The notes under the pieces were generated by a model that searched no databases, was not told the DNA's origin, and worked only from the letters and a program-made list of their open reading frames with translations. A DNA stretch of 64,000 nt from Ascidia mentula (lineage: Eukaryota > Chordata > Ascidiacea > Phlebobranchia > Ascidiidae). The DNA is taken from the NCBI GenBank assembly GCA_947561715.1, contig OX387199.1:9801001-9865000 (forward strand). Reading direction: 5' to 3'. Positions 1 through 10,519 of this stretch are shown one piece after another; within the stretch, counting starts at the first letter, position 1; every line of letters begins with the position of its first letter. The position numbers were made by a program, and so were the translations under genes.

Positions 1-90
1 CATGTCTTCGCTTGAAGCTCTTTAGAGCTTCATCATGGAGAGGAGTCGATTTTGTCCGTGGCCACGATTGAAATCTTGCAAGATGTGGAC
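1..90 (-). CDS. Start of exon 3 of the sulfotransferase-like gene (cut by window edge)
   Basis: Following the acceptor CAG at 93-91, an open frame in phase 1 encodes 29 codons ending DEALKSFKRRH. The basic RRH end matches the conserved segment that precedes the core C-terminal domain in this family. The distance from the exon 2 Trp to this segment (about 68 residues) is roughly that of relatives. The exon continues beyond the window's left edge, so its donor and the rest of the protein cannot be seen. Confidence 0.6.
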
Positions 91-980
91 CTGTATCAAT
101 ACAAACAGTTCACTCTACAACTGCCGTGATAGTTTACTGAACAACAGACATTGGGCAAGCTACGGTCTGCAGGTCAAATCTGGCCCGTTAGGAGTTGGTA
201 CAAATTAATTTCATCTTAAAAAAAAGTTTAGACTGTAGTTCAACGTAAATTTATTGCACGACTTGTTTTTTCTTTTCGGTCAAAGTATTCTAACATTAAT
301 TATTGTAAATGAGTTTGTTCATAAAGTCTTGTGTAAACACTTTATGTCTACTTTTTAACAAATTCTGGCTTGAGAATCGAAAAATCTGTTAAAAAAAAAG
401 ATTCATGATTAAATGACTCATAGATTTTAGCAGACTGTCTGTAGGACAAAACTGGCGAGCATTTCGGAACTGGTGAAACTATGATCAATGTAATCAATTT
501 TGTTGTTTATAGAAGGTTACCACTCAAAGCCAGGTGAGACTGTGCCTTGGCTCCGGTATATGTGATGGTACGAGCTAGACGGTATCTTACATCTGTGTTA
601 AGTTGGTAAACTTGATTCTTCAGACTTTTTACCCAACTCTCCTCATTTCTGACGGTTAATATAACCTTTCAAAAGATATTTGTGATATCTTACCAAAGTT
701 TGTCACACTATACATATATGTATTATACCTTCACGTCAGGAAAAGCCTCAAATATTTCTTCCCAATAAACATCGCACGGACCATCCATAACAGCATCAAC
801 GTTCTCATACATTCGTCTAATGTCTTCTACTTTGAAACCATCCTGAATCTGCCTTTGCCATTCATCGCCAAGGTAATAGAAGTTTTCTGCCCAATCGTAT
901 ACCTCGTATCCTAGAATCGTTAAGGCTGCCGCCATTGTTTTAGTTCCGGTTTTCGTCAAGCCTGCTACAAGCACTTTCAT
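1..980 (-). CDS. Sulfotransferase-like protein, 5' part of a spliced gene (partial)
   Basis: Three exons can be joined on the minus strand: 980-729, 665-521 and 90-1 (continues past the left edge), giving about 162 codons so far. Family members are usually some 200-260 residues, so a C-terminal part is missing. The predicted protein starts with a beta strand and a P-loop-like motif, GLTKTGTKT (residues 7-15), the place where sulfotransferases bind the 5'-phosphosulfate end of PAPS. Exon 2 opens with VILTVRNEESWVKS, in which Arg and Ser eight residues apart match the R...S 3'-phosphate-binding motif. Exon 3 ends in a basic LKSFKRRH stretch resembling the 'YRRHN' segment of Sulfotransfer_4 relatives. 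No signal peptide or membrane segment is seen, so a cytosolic enzyme is likely; the substrate is unknown. Start ATG at 980-978 has A at -3. Family assignment is from remembered motifs, not a search. It could also be a recent pseudogene if later exons are broken. Confidence 0.75.
91..520 (-). other. Intron 2 (430 bp)
   Basis: On the minus strand it begins GTAACC and ends TTGATACAG. It is A/T-rich with several A and T runs (for example 219-227 and 391-400) and stops in all frames. Phase 1 at both ends makes the exon 2-exon 3 join consistent. An alternative acceptor at 480-479 would leave an implausible 42-bp intron and no family-like sequence after it. Confidence 0.6.
521..665 (-). CDS. Exon 2 of the sulfotransferase-like gene
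   Basis: The exon follows the acceptor AG at 667-666 and encodes 48 codons plus one base. It begins VILTVRNEESWVKS: a hydrophobic strand, then Arg and Ser eight residues apart, the 3'-phosphate-binding signature of sulfotransferases. After this comes a helix-like, polar segment. The only good donor before the in-frame stop is G|GTAACC at 520, leaving phase 1. The frame is invisible to a start-codon ORF search because it has no initiating ATG. Confidence 0.78.
666..728 (-). other. Intron 1 (63 bp)
   Basis: On the minus strand the interval begins GTATAA and ends TTTTGAAAG. Removing it joins DVK to VILTV in phase 0, exactly as expected for the family. At 63 bp it is short, and the acceptor has only a weak pyrimidine tract. 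Confidence 0.75.
729..980 (-). CDS. Exon 1 of the sulfotransferase-like gene
   Basis: This exon holds 84 complete codons from ATG (980-978) to AAG (731-729), followed by a strong splice donor, AAG|GTATAA. Reading on would add one Val and a stop, which shows that the apparent 85-codon frame is really an exon end. Residues 7-15 hold the P-loop-like GLTKTGTKT. Residues about 57-84 (MYENVDAVMDGP then YWEEIFEAFPDVK) are typical of the helix and strand that precede the PAPS 3'-phosphate motif. The exon ends in phase 0. Confidence 0.85.
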
Positions 981-1079
981 CTTGATATTTGAAATTTAGC
1001 TATAGCTGTTATCCACCAACTGGTCTTTTGTTCGAACACTAGTGCGAAAAGCAAACAGTAAAGGGCAATGCAACGCTGG
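981..1079 (-). promoter_or_regulatory. 5' flank / leader of the sulfotransferase-like gene
   Basis: This is the 99 bp immediately upstream of the start codon. The context is ATCAAG before ATG, favourable because of A at -3. I see no convincing TATA box, initiator or splice signal, so the transcription start is not located. The interval is listed only as the likely leader or proximal promoter. Confidence 0.25.
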
Positions 1080-1319
1080 TTAATTTTTAACTATCAAACG
1101 TGGTTTGTGATGAACAGTACGCTGTACCAACTTTTGTAAAAAAAGTTCACTAGCGAGGCAGGCCGAAGCAGTGTAAACACTATACAGTATTTGTTGGGCT
1201 ACCTTAAGTGGAATTCTTAACATAGCCCACATGATACCAGAAAACATTACAGATGCTATATTCCGGTTGCACATTGCTTTTTGCTGCACAAAGAACAAAA
1301 CAGGAACTAACGAATTCAA
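1080..1319 (-). other. Unassigned 79-codon reading frame, possible relic of a short-chain dehydrogenase
   Basis: The frame runs from ATG at 1319 to TAA at 1080 with no recognised domain. Its middle part (IMWAMLRIPLKVAQQILYSVY) faintly resembles the C-terminal 'W..LK.P..AAQ..IY' helix of retinol-dehydrogenase-like short-chain dehydrogenases, followed by a basic tail. An acceptor-like TTCTTTGTGCAG precedes codon 14 (about 1281), so it could be a terminal exon. No upstream coding sequence, cofactor motif or YxxxK site is visible within the window. It lies 99 bp upstream of the sulfotransferase-like gene on the same strand. I regard the resemblance as weak; a chance frame is equally possible. Confidence 0.18.
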
Positions 1320-1422
1320 AGCTTAGAGACATATACAAGTTATGCAAGAGAAAACCTAAGGCATTTGAGAGATTCCTATACATATTTTAAGAGTTTAAGA
1401 CATATATTTCGAACCTGTTTAA
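1320..1422. other. Unique intergenic stretch, nothing recognised
   Basis: About 100 bp of A/T-rich sequence between the unassigned frame and the integrase relic. I find no reading frame, repeat or clear regulatory signal here. Confidence 0.5.
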
Positions 1423-1700
1423 CATTCTTGTGATATGTCCACCGGTACACCTGGACCGATAATTCGGGAAACGTGGCAACGCCGCATATTTGACGTTCAC
1501 GGGCATTCTTCAGTTAGAATCACAAAGAAGCTTACGTCAAGTAAGTTTGTTTGGTATGGCGTGAACAAGCATGTTCATACGCGATCTCAACGCAGTGCAT
1601 AGTGGCTGCGAAAGGGCAAAGGTGGAAAACACACGCGTGCACCGCATTATCCCAAACCAGCAGGTCGTTTTACCAGCTGGCCTCTTCCTCATAAAAAATG
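1423..1700 (+). pseudogene. Broken Ty3/Gypsy-type integrase fragment
   Basis: On the plus strand a frame from 1423 reads CDMSTGTPGPIIRETW and then FDVHGHSSVRITKKLTSSKF, followed by VWYGVNK. This matches the stretch leading into and through the HHCC zinc-binding region of Ty3/Gypsy (Metaviridae) integrases: a CD.STG.PRP..P..W lead-in, an F..HG..HPS..A..L motif, then KFVW.G..K. It stops at TAG 1600-1602. The CERAKV element, which should carry the last zinc-binding Cys, appears in the +1 frame (1607-1624). The original frame resumes around 1633 with RAPHYPKPAGRF. One His of the zinc motif seems lost. Compensating shifts and the stop show it is dead. No LTRs, reverse transcriptase or catalytic DDE core are visible nearby. 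Assignment is by remembered motifs. Confidence 0.65.
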
Positions 1701-1813
1701 GACGGAAACTTGCATGAGCTTCACCAATGGATATCCCGTATTTTGGTGTCTTATCTTAAGTTACCTCCAATAGGACTTTAGAATTCACGTCACACCTACA
1801 GGCAACTGGACAC
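1701..1813. other. Transition between unique DNA and the satellite
   Basis: There is no recognisable gene or repeat. The last 25-30 bp (about 1785-1813) contain short matches such as TCACACC that may be a heavily decayed satellite end, but clear similarity to the monomer begins only at about 1814. Confidence 0.4.
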
Positions 1814-2048
1814 GTATGTCCAACTTTACGGAAATCCTTAGTAAAAGGCGAAAAATTTGAGATGTAATTCCGGAACAAACAGTTAATGCCAAACAAATGT
1901 TGGAAAGTTTTCCAATTTGCAGGATGCATTTCTCCGAATATTTCTTCAGTGCATTGAAGACCGATAACAAATCGCTGAACGACGAATGCCTATCAAAACT
2001 ATAATAATGATTAACAACATCATTGACGTAAATTTTTAGAAACAATAT
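1814..2048. repeat. Divergent partial edge monomer
   Basis: This first, incomplete unit begins inside the monomer at the CGTATGTCCAAC region. It has several substitutions (CAACTTTACGG, AATCCTTAG, GGCGAAAAATTTGA), a loss of about 22 bp where other units read TTGCTCGATATGAAATTAGA, and GGAACAAACAG in place of GGAACATACAG. It also carries the variant block ACAAATCGCTGAACG and AATAATGATTAACAAC (about 1954-2010). That block recurs at only two other places, 16,755-16,805 and 39,210-39,260. Confidence 0.85.
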
Positions 2049-2355
2049 AAAATCACACCACAACTGTGTTGTGGTTTCAACAAATCGTTTAGACTCTTGG
2101 TATGTCCAACTTCACGGAAATCTTTAGTAAAAGGCGAAAGATTTGCACGATATGAAATTAGACCAGAGCTGTAATTCCGGAACATACAGTTAATGCCAAA
2201 CAAATGTTGGAAAGTTTTCCAATTTGCAGGATGCATTTCTCCGAATATTTCTTCAGTGCATTGAAGACCGACAACATATCGTTGAACGACGAATGCCCAT
2301 CAAAACTATATTAATGATTTCCAACATCATTGACGTAAATTTTTAGAAACAATAT

Positions 2356-2703
2356 AAAATCACACCACAACTGTGTTGTGGTTTCAACAAATCGTTTAGA
2401 CTCTTGGTATGCCAACTTCACGGAAATCTTTAGTAAAAGGCGAAAGATTTGCTCGATATGAAATTAGACCAGAGCTGTAATTCAGGAACATACATTTAAT
2501 GCCAAACAAATGTTGGAAAGTTTTCCAATTTGCAGGATGCATTTGGAAAATGTTTGAAAGTTTTCCAATTTGCAGGATGCATTTCTCCGAATATTTCTTC
2601 AGTGCATTGAAGACCGATAACATATCGTTGAACGACGAATGCCCATCAAAACTATATTAATGATTTCCAACATCATTGACGTAAATTTTTAGAAACAATG
2701 CAA
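2356..2703. repeat. Composite 348-bp monomer with 40-bp internal duplication
   Basis: Positions 2511-2550 and 2551-2590 are tandem copies of the stretch spanning inverted repeat 3 and GCAGGATGCATTT. Copies recur in B (from 17,299) and C (from 39,754). The unit also has TTCAGGAACATACATTTAATG and loses one C in TATGCCAAC. Confidence 0.9.
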
Positions 2704-3010
2704 AAAATCACAGCACAAATGTGTTGTGGTTTCAACAAATCGTTTAGACTCTTGGTATGTCCAACTTCACGGAAATCTTTAGTAAAAGGCGAAAGATTTG
2801 CTCGATATGAAATTAGACCAGAGCTGTAATTACGGAACATACAGTTAATGCCAAACAAATGTTGGAAAGTTTTCCAATTTGCAGGATGCATTTCTCCGAA
2901 TATTTCTTCAGTGCATTGAAGACCGATAACATATCGTTGAACGACGAATGGCCATCAAAACTATATTAATGATTTCCAACATCATTGACGTAAATTTTTA
3001 GAAACAATAT

Positions 3011-3334
3011 AAAATCAAACCACCACTGTGTTGTGGTTTCAACAAATCGTTTAGACTCTTGGTATGTCCAACTTCACGGAAATCTTTAGTAAAAGGCGAA
3101 AGATTTGCTCGATATGAAATTAGACCAGAGCTGTAATTCAGGAACACACATTTAATGCCAAAGAAATGTTGGAAAGTTTTCCAATTTGCAGGATGCATTT
3201 CGAAAATGTTGGAAAGTTTTCCAATTTGCAGGATGCATTTCTCCGAATATTTCTTCAGTGCATTGAAGACCGTTAACATATCGTTGAACGACGAATGCCC
3301 AATCATCATTGACGTAAATTTTTGGAAACAATAT
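3011..3334. repeat. Composite 324-bp monomer with 40-bp duplication and 23-bp loss
   Basis: Positions 3171-3210 and 3211-3250 repeat the same 40-bp stretch as the other composite unit. The variable block is shortened by 23 bp near 3,297 (CCCAATCATCATTGACG). Copies recur at +14,788 and +37,243. The resulting longer chance frames (163 codons minus, 101 codons plus) should not be taken as genes. Confidence 0.9.
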
Positions 3335-4999
3335 AAAATCACACCACAACTGTGTTGTGGTTTCAACAAATCGTTTAGACTCTTGGTATGTCCAACTTCA
3401 CGGAAATCTTTAGTAAAAGGCGAAAGATTTGCTCGATATGAAATTAGACCAGAGCTGTAATTCCGGAACATACAGTTAATGCCAAACAAATGTTGGAAAG
3501 TTTTCCAATTTGCAGGATGAATTTCTCCGAATATTTCTTCAGTGCATTGAAGACCGATAACACATAGTTGAACGACGAATGCCCATCAAAGCTATATTAA
3601 TGATTTCCAACATCATTGACGTAAATTTTTAGAAACAATATAAAATCACACCACAACTGTGTTGTGGTTTCAACAAATCGTTTAGACTCTTGGTATGTCC
3701 AACTTCACGGAAATCTTTAGTAAAAGGCGAAAGATTTGCTCGATATGAAATTAGACCAGAGCTGTAATTCCGGAACATACAGTTAATGCCAAACAAATGT
3801 TGGGAAGTTTTCCAATTTGCAGGATGCATTTCTCCGAATATTTCTTCAGTGCATTGAAGACCGATAACATATCGTTGAACGACGAATGCCCATCAAAACT
3901 ATATTAATGATTTCCAACATCATTGACGTAAATTTTTAGAAACAATATATAATCACACCACAACTGTGTTGTGGTTTCAACAAATCGTTTAGACTCTTGG
4001 TATGTCCAACTTCACGGAAATCTTTAGTAAAAGGCGAAAGATTTGCTCGATATGAAATTAGACCAGAGCTGTAATTCCGGAACATACAGTTAATGCCAAA
4101 CAAATGTTGGAAAGTTTTCCAATTTGCAGGATGCATTTCTCCGAATATTTCTTCAGTGCATTGAAGACCGATAACATATCGTTGAACGACGAATGCCCAT
4201 CAAAGCTATATTAATGATTTCCAACATCATTGACGCAAATTTTTAGAAACAATATAAAATCACACCACAACTGTGTTGTGGTTTCAACAAATCGTTTAGA
4301 CTCTTGGTATGCCCAACTTCACGGAAATCTTTAGTAAAAGGCGAAAGATTTGCTCGATATGAAATTAGACCAGAGCTGTAATTCCGGAACATACAGTTAA
4401 TGCCAAACAAATGTTGGGAAGTTTTCCAATTTGCAGGATGCATTTCTCCGAATATTTCTTCAGTGCATTGAAGACCGATAACATATCGTTGAACGACGAA
4501 TGCCCATCAAAACTATATTAATGATTTCCAACATCATTGACGTAAATTTTTAGAAACAATATATAATCACACCACAACTGTGTTGTGGTTTCAACAAATC
4601 GTTTAGACTCTTGGTATGTCCAACTTCACGGAAATCTTTAGTAAAAGGCGAAAGATTTGCTCGATATGAAATTAGACCAGAGCTGTAATTCCGGAACATA
4701 CAGTTAATGCCAAACAAATGTTGGAAAGTTTTCCAATTTGCAGGATGCATTTCTCCGAATATTTCTTCAGTGCATTGAAGACCGATAACATATCGTTATA
4801 CGACGAATGCCCATCAAAACTATATTAATGATTTCCAACATCATTGACGTAAATTTTTAGAAACAATATAAAATCACACCACAACTGTGTTGTGGTTTCA
4901 ACAAATCGTTTAGACTCTTGGTATGCCCAACTTCACGGAAATCTTTAGTAAAAGGCGAAAGATTTGCTCGATATGAAATTAGACAAGAGCTGTAATTCC

Positions 5000-6990
5000 G
5001 GAACATACAGTTAATGCCAAACAAATGTTGGAAACTTTTCCAATTTGCAGGATGCATTTCTCCGAATATTTCTTCAGTGCATTGAAGACCGATAACATAT
5101 AGTTGAACGACGAATGTCCAGTAAAATTATATTGATTATTTCCAACATCATTGACGTAAATTTTTAGAAACAATATAAAATCACACCACAACTGTGTTGT
5201 GGTTTCAACAAATCGTTTAGACTCTTGGTATGTCCAACTTCACGGAAATCTTTAGTAAAAGGCGAAAGATTTGCTCGATATGAAATTAGACCAGAGCTGT
5301 AATTCCGGAACATACAGTTAATGCCAAACAAATGTTGGAAAGTTTTCCAATTTGCAGGATGCATTTCTCCGAATATTTCTTCAGTGCATTGAAGACCGAT
5401 AACATATAGTTGAACGACGAATGCCCATCAAAGCTATATTAATGATTTCCAACATCATTGACGTAAATTTTTAAAAACAATATAAAATCACACCACAACT
5501 GTGTTGTGGTTTCAACAAATCGTTTAGACTCTTGGTATGTCCAACTTCACGGAAATCTTTAGTAAAAGGCGAAAGATTTGCTCGATATGAAATTAGACCA
5601 GAGCTGTAATTCCGGGACATACAGTTAATGCCAAACAAATGTTGGGAAGTTTTCCAATTTGCAGGATGCATTTCTCCGAATATTTCTTCAGTGCATTGAA
5701 GACCGATAACATATCGTTGAACGACGAATGCCCATCAAAACTATATTAATGATTTCCAACATCATTGACGTAAATTTTTAGAAACAATATATAATCACAC
5801 CACAACTGTGTTGTGGTTTCAACAAATCGTTTAGCCTCTTGGTATGTCCAACTTCACGGAAATCTTTAGTAAAAGGCGAAAGATTTGCTCGATATGAAAT
5901 TAGACCAGAGCTGTAATTCCGGAACATACAGTTAATGCCAAACAAATGTTGGAAAGTTTTCCAATTTGCACGAAGCATTTCTCCGAATATTTCTTCAGTG
6001 CATTGAAGACCGATAACATATCGTTGAACGACGAATGCCAAAAAGCTATATTAATGATTTCCAACATCATTGACGCAAATTTTTAGAAACAATATAAAAT
6101 CACACCACAACTGTGTTGTGGTTTCAACAAATCGTTTAGACTCTTGGTATGCCCAACTTCACGGAAATCTTTAGTAAAAGGCGAAAGATTTGCTCGATAT
6201 GAAATTAGACCAGAGCTGTAATTCCGGAACATACAGTTAATGCCAAACAAATGTTGGGAAGTTTTCCAATTTGCAGGATGCATTTCTCCGAATATTTCTT
6301 CAGTGCATTGAAGACCGATAACATATAGTTGAACGACGAATGTCCAGTAAAATTATATTGATTATTTCCAACATCATTGACGTAAATTTTTAGAAAAAAT
6401 ATAAAATCACACCACAACTGTGTTGTGGTTTCAACAAATCGTTTAGACTCTTGGTATGTCCAACTTCACGGAAATCTTTAGTAAAAGGCGAAAGATTTGC
6501 TCGATATGAAATTAGACCAGAGCTGTAATTCCGGAACATACAGTTAATGCCAAACAAATGTTGGAAAGTTTTCCAATTTGCAGGATGCATTTCTCCGAAT
6601 ATTTCTTCAGTGCATTGAAGACCGATAACACATAGTTGAACGACGAATGCCCATCAAAGCTATATTAATGATTTCCAACATCATTGACGTAAATTTTTAG
6701 AAACAATATAAAATCACACCACAACTGTGTTGTGGTTTCAACAAATCGTTTAGACTCTTGGTATGTCCAACTTCACGGAAATCTTTAGTAAAAGGCGAAA
6801 GATTTGCTCGATATGAAATTAGACCAGAGCTGTAATTCCGGAACATACAGTTAATGCCAAACAAATGTTGGGAAGTTTTCCAATTTGCAGGATGCATTTC
6901 TCCGAATATTTCTTCAGTGCATTGAAGACCGATAACATATCGTTGAACGACGAATGCCCATCAAAACTATATTAATGATTTCCAACATCA
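5000..6990. repeat. Older repeat within block A, copy 1 (pairs with 7,761-9,751)
   Basis: This segment recurs at +2,761 bp (nine monomers less 2 bp). Shared markers include AAACTTTTCC (5,033 and 7,795), the GTCCAGTAAAATTATATTG units and the 305-bp units at about 5,778 and 8,539. Private changes such as TTAAAAACAAT near 5,471 and CACAATTGTG near 9,483 show it predates the A/B/C amplification. Confidence 0.75.
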
Positions 6991-7491
6991 TTGACGTAAA
7001 TTTTTAGAAACAATATATAATCACACCACAACTGTGTTGTGGTTTCAACAAATCGTTTAGACTCTTGGTATGTCCAACTTCACGGAAATCTTTAGTAAAA
7101 GGCGAAAGATTTGCTCGATATGAAATTAGACCAGAGCTGTAATTCCGGAACATACAGTTAATGCCAAAGAAATGTTGGAAAGTTTTCCAATTTGCAGGAT
7201 GCATTTCTCCGAATATTTCTTCAGTGCATTGAAGACCGATAACATATCGTTGAACGACGAATGCCCATCAAAGCTATATTAATGATTTCCAACATCATTG
7301 ACGCAAATTTTTAGAAACAATATAAAATCACACCACAACTGTGTTGTGGTTTCAACAAATCGTTTAGACTCTTGGTATGCCCAACTTCACGGAAATCTTT
7401 AGTAAAAGGCGAAAGATTTGCTCGATATGAAATTAGACCAGAGCTGTAATTCCGGAACATACAGTTAATGCCAAACAAATGTTGGGAAGTT

Positions 7492-7578
7492 TTCCAATTT
7501 GCAGGATGCATTTCTCCGAATATTTCTTCAGTGCATTGAAGACCGATAACATATCGTTGAACGACGAATGCCCATCAA
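7492..7578. other. Position of two-monomer (614 bp) absence in block A
   Basis: In B and C the TTGGGAAG unit is followed by two monomers carrying AATCTTAAGTAAAAG before the CATCAACACT unit. In A the TTGGGAAG unit passes directly into CATCAACACT. Since B and C agree, loss in A is the simpler reading. Confidence 0.8.
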
Positions 7579-7760
7579 CACTATATTAATGATTTCCAAC
7601 ATCATTGACGTAAATTTTTAGAAACAATATAAAATCACAGCACAACTGTGTTGTGGTTTCAACAAATCGTTTAGACTCTTGGTATGTCCAACTTCACGGA
7701 AATCTTTAGTAAAAGGCGAAAGATTTGCTCGATATGAAATTAGACCAGAGCTGTAATTCC

Positions 7761-9751
7761 GGAACATACAGTTAATGCCAAACAAATGTTGGAAACTTTT
7801 CCAATTTGCAGGATGCATTTCTCCGAATATTTCTTCAGTGCATTGAAGACCGATAACATATAGTTGAACGACGAATGTCCAGTAAAATTATATTGATTAT
7901 TTCCAACATCATTGACGTAAATTTTTAGAAACAATATAAAATCACACCACAACTGTGTTGTGGTTTCAACAAATCGTTTAGACTCTTGGTATGTCCAACT
8001 TCACGGAAATCTTTAGTAAAAGGCGAAAGATTTGCTCGATATGAAATTAGACCAGAGCTGTAATTCCGGAACATACAGTTAATGCCAAACAAATGTTGGA
8101 AAGTTTTCCAATTTGCAGGATGCATTTCTCCGAATATTTCTTCAGTGCATTGAAGACCGATAACATATAGTTGAACGACGAATGACCATCAAAGCTATAT
8201 TAATGATTTCCAACATCATTGACGTAAATTTTTAGAAACAATATAAAATCACACCACAACTGTGTTGTGGTTTCAACAAATCGTTTAGACTCTTGGTATG
8301 TCCAACTTCACGGAAATCTTTAGTAAAAGGCGAAAGATTTGCTCGATATGAAATTAGACCAGAGCTGTAATTCCGGAACATACAGTTAATGCCAAACAAA
8401 TGTTGGGAAGTTTTCCAATTTGCAGGATGCATTTCTCCGAATATTTCTTCAGTGCATTGAAGACCGATAACATATCGTTGAACGACGAATGCCCATCAAA
8501 ACTATATTAATGATTTCCAACATCATTGACGTAAATTTTTAGAAACAATATATAATCACACCACAACTGTGTTGTGGTTTCAACAAATCGTTTAGCCTCT
8601 TGGTATGTCCAACTTCACGGAAATCTTTAGTAAAAGGCGAAAGATTTGCTCGATATGAAATTAGACCAGAGCTGTAATTCCGGAACATACAGTTAATGCC
8701 AAACAAATGTTGGAAAGTTTTCCAATTTGCACGAAGCATTTCTCCGAATATTTCTTCAGTGCATTGAAGACCGATAACATATCGTTGAACGACGAATGCC
8801 AAAAAGCTATATTAATGATTTCCAACATCATTGACGCAAATTTTTAGAAACAATATAAAATCACAGCACAACTGTGTTGTGGTTTCAACAAATCGTTTAG
8901 ACTCTTGGTATGCCCAACTTCACGGAAATCTTTAGTAAAAGGCGAAAGATTTGCTCGATATGAAATTAGACCAGAGCTGTAATTCCGGAACATACAGTTA
9001 ATGCCAAACAAATGTTGGGAAGTTTTCCAATTTGCAGGATGCATTTCTCCGAATATTTCTTCAGTGCATTGAAGACCGATAACATATAGTTGAACGACGA
9101 ATGTCCAGTAAAATTATATTGATTATTTCCAACATCATTGACGTAAATTTTTAGAAACAATATAAAATCACACCACAACTGTGTTGTGGTTTCAACAAAT
9201 CGTTTAGACTCTTGGTATGTCCAACTTCACGGAAATCTTTAGTAAAAGGCGAAAGATTTGCTCGATATGAAATTAGACCAGAGCTGTAATTCCGGAACAT
9301 ACAGTTAATGCCAAACAAATGTTGGAAAGTTTTCCAATTTGCAGGATGCATTTCTCCGAATATTTCTTCAGTGCATTGAAGACCGATAACACATAGTTGA
9401 ACGACGAATGCCCATCAAAGCTATATTAATGATTTCCAACATCATTGACGTAAATTTTTAGAAACAATATAAAATCACACCACAATTGTGTTGTGGTTTC
9501 AACAAATCGTTTAGACTCTTGGTATGTCCAACTTCACGGAAATCTTTAGTAAAAGGCGAAAGATTTGCTCGATATGAAATTAGACCAGAGCTGTAATTCC
9601 GGAACATACAGTTAATGCCAAACAAATGTTGGGAAGTTTTCCAATTTGCAGGATGCATTTCTCCGAATATTTCTTCAGTGCATTGAAGACCGATAACATA
9701 TCGTTGAACGACGAATGCCCATCAAAACTATATTAATGATTTCCAACATCA
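7761..9751. repeat. Older repeat within block A, copy 2
   Basis: Partner of 5,000-6,990 at +2,761 bp. Similarity ends where one copy has CAAAGAAATG (about 7,167) and the other CAAACAAATGTTGGG (about 9,928). Confidence 0.75.
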
Positions 9752-10519
9752 TTGACGTAAATTTTTAGAAACAATATATAATCACACCACAACTGTGTTG
9801 TGGTTTCAACAAATCGTTTAGACTCTTGGTATGCCCAACTTCACGGAAATCTTTAGTAAAAGGCGAAAGATTTGCTCGATATGAAATTAGACCAGAGCTG
9901 TAATTCCGGAACATACAGTTAATGCCAAACAAATGTTGGGAAGTTTTCCAATTTGCAGGATGCATTTCTCCGAATATTTCTTCAGTGCATTGAAGACCGG
10001 TAACATATCGTTGAACGACGAATGCCCATCAAAACTATATTAATGATTTCCAACATCATTGACGTAAATTTTTAGAAACAATATATAATCACACCACAAC
10101 TGTGTTGTGGTTTCAACAAATCGTTTAGACTCTTGGTATGTCCAACTTCACGGAAATCTTTAGTAAAAGGCGAAAGATTTGCTCGATATGAAATTAGACC
10201 AGAGCTGTAATTCCGGAACATACAGTTAATGCCAAACAAATGTTGGAAAGTTTTCCAATTTGCAGGATGCATTTCTCCGAATATTTCTTCAGTGCATTGA
10301 AGACCGATAACATATCGTTGAACGACGAATGCCCATCAAAACTATATTAATGATTTCCAACATCATTGACGTAAATTTTTAGAAACAATATAAAATCACA
10401 CCACAACTGTGTTGTGGTTTCAACAAATCGTTTAGACTCTTGGTATGCCCAACTTCACGGAAATCTTTAGTAAAAGGCGAAAGATTTGCTCGATATGAAA
10501 TTAGACCAGAGGTGTAATT

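Noticed and set aside
393..478. Alternative exon of the sulfotransferase-like gene after an acceptor at 480-479
   Set aside because: It would need a 42-bp intron, its translation has no family resemblance, and no donor follows. The join to the acceptor at 91-93 fits both phase and family motifs.
723..728. Stop codon closing an 85-codon protein at 723
   Set aside because: The stop lies in the donor GTATAA. The frame continues correctly in exon 2 with the expected VILTVRN strand.
1785..2063. 92-codon minus frame at the array edge
   Set aside because: It is the same satellite frame run out into decayed edge sequence.
2998..3489. 163-codon minus frame and the opposed 101-codon plus frame (3,155-3,460), with copies in B and C
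   Set aside because: They arise where the 40-bp duplication and 23-bp loss of the composite monomer shift frames past the usual stops. Their sequence is translated satellite only.
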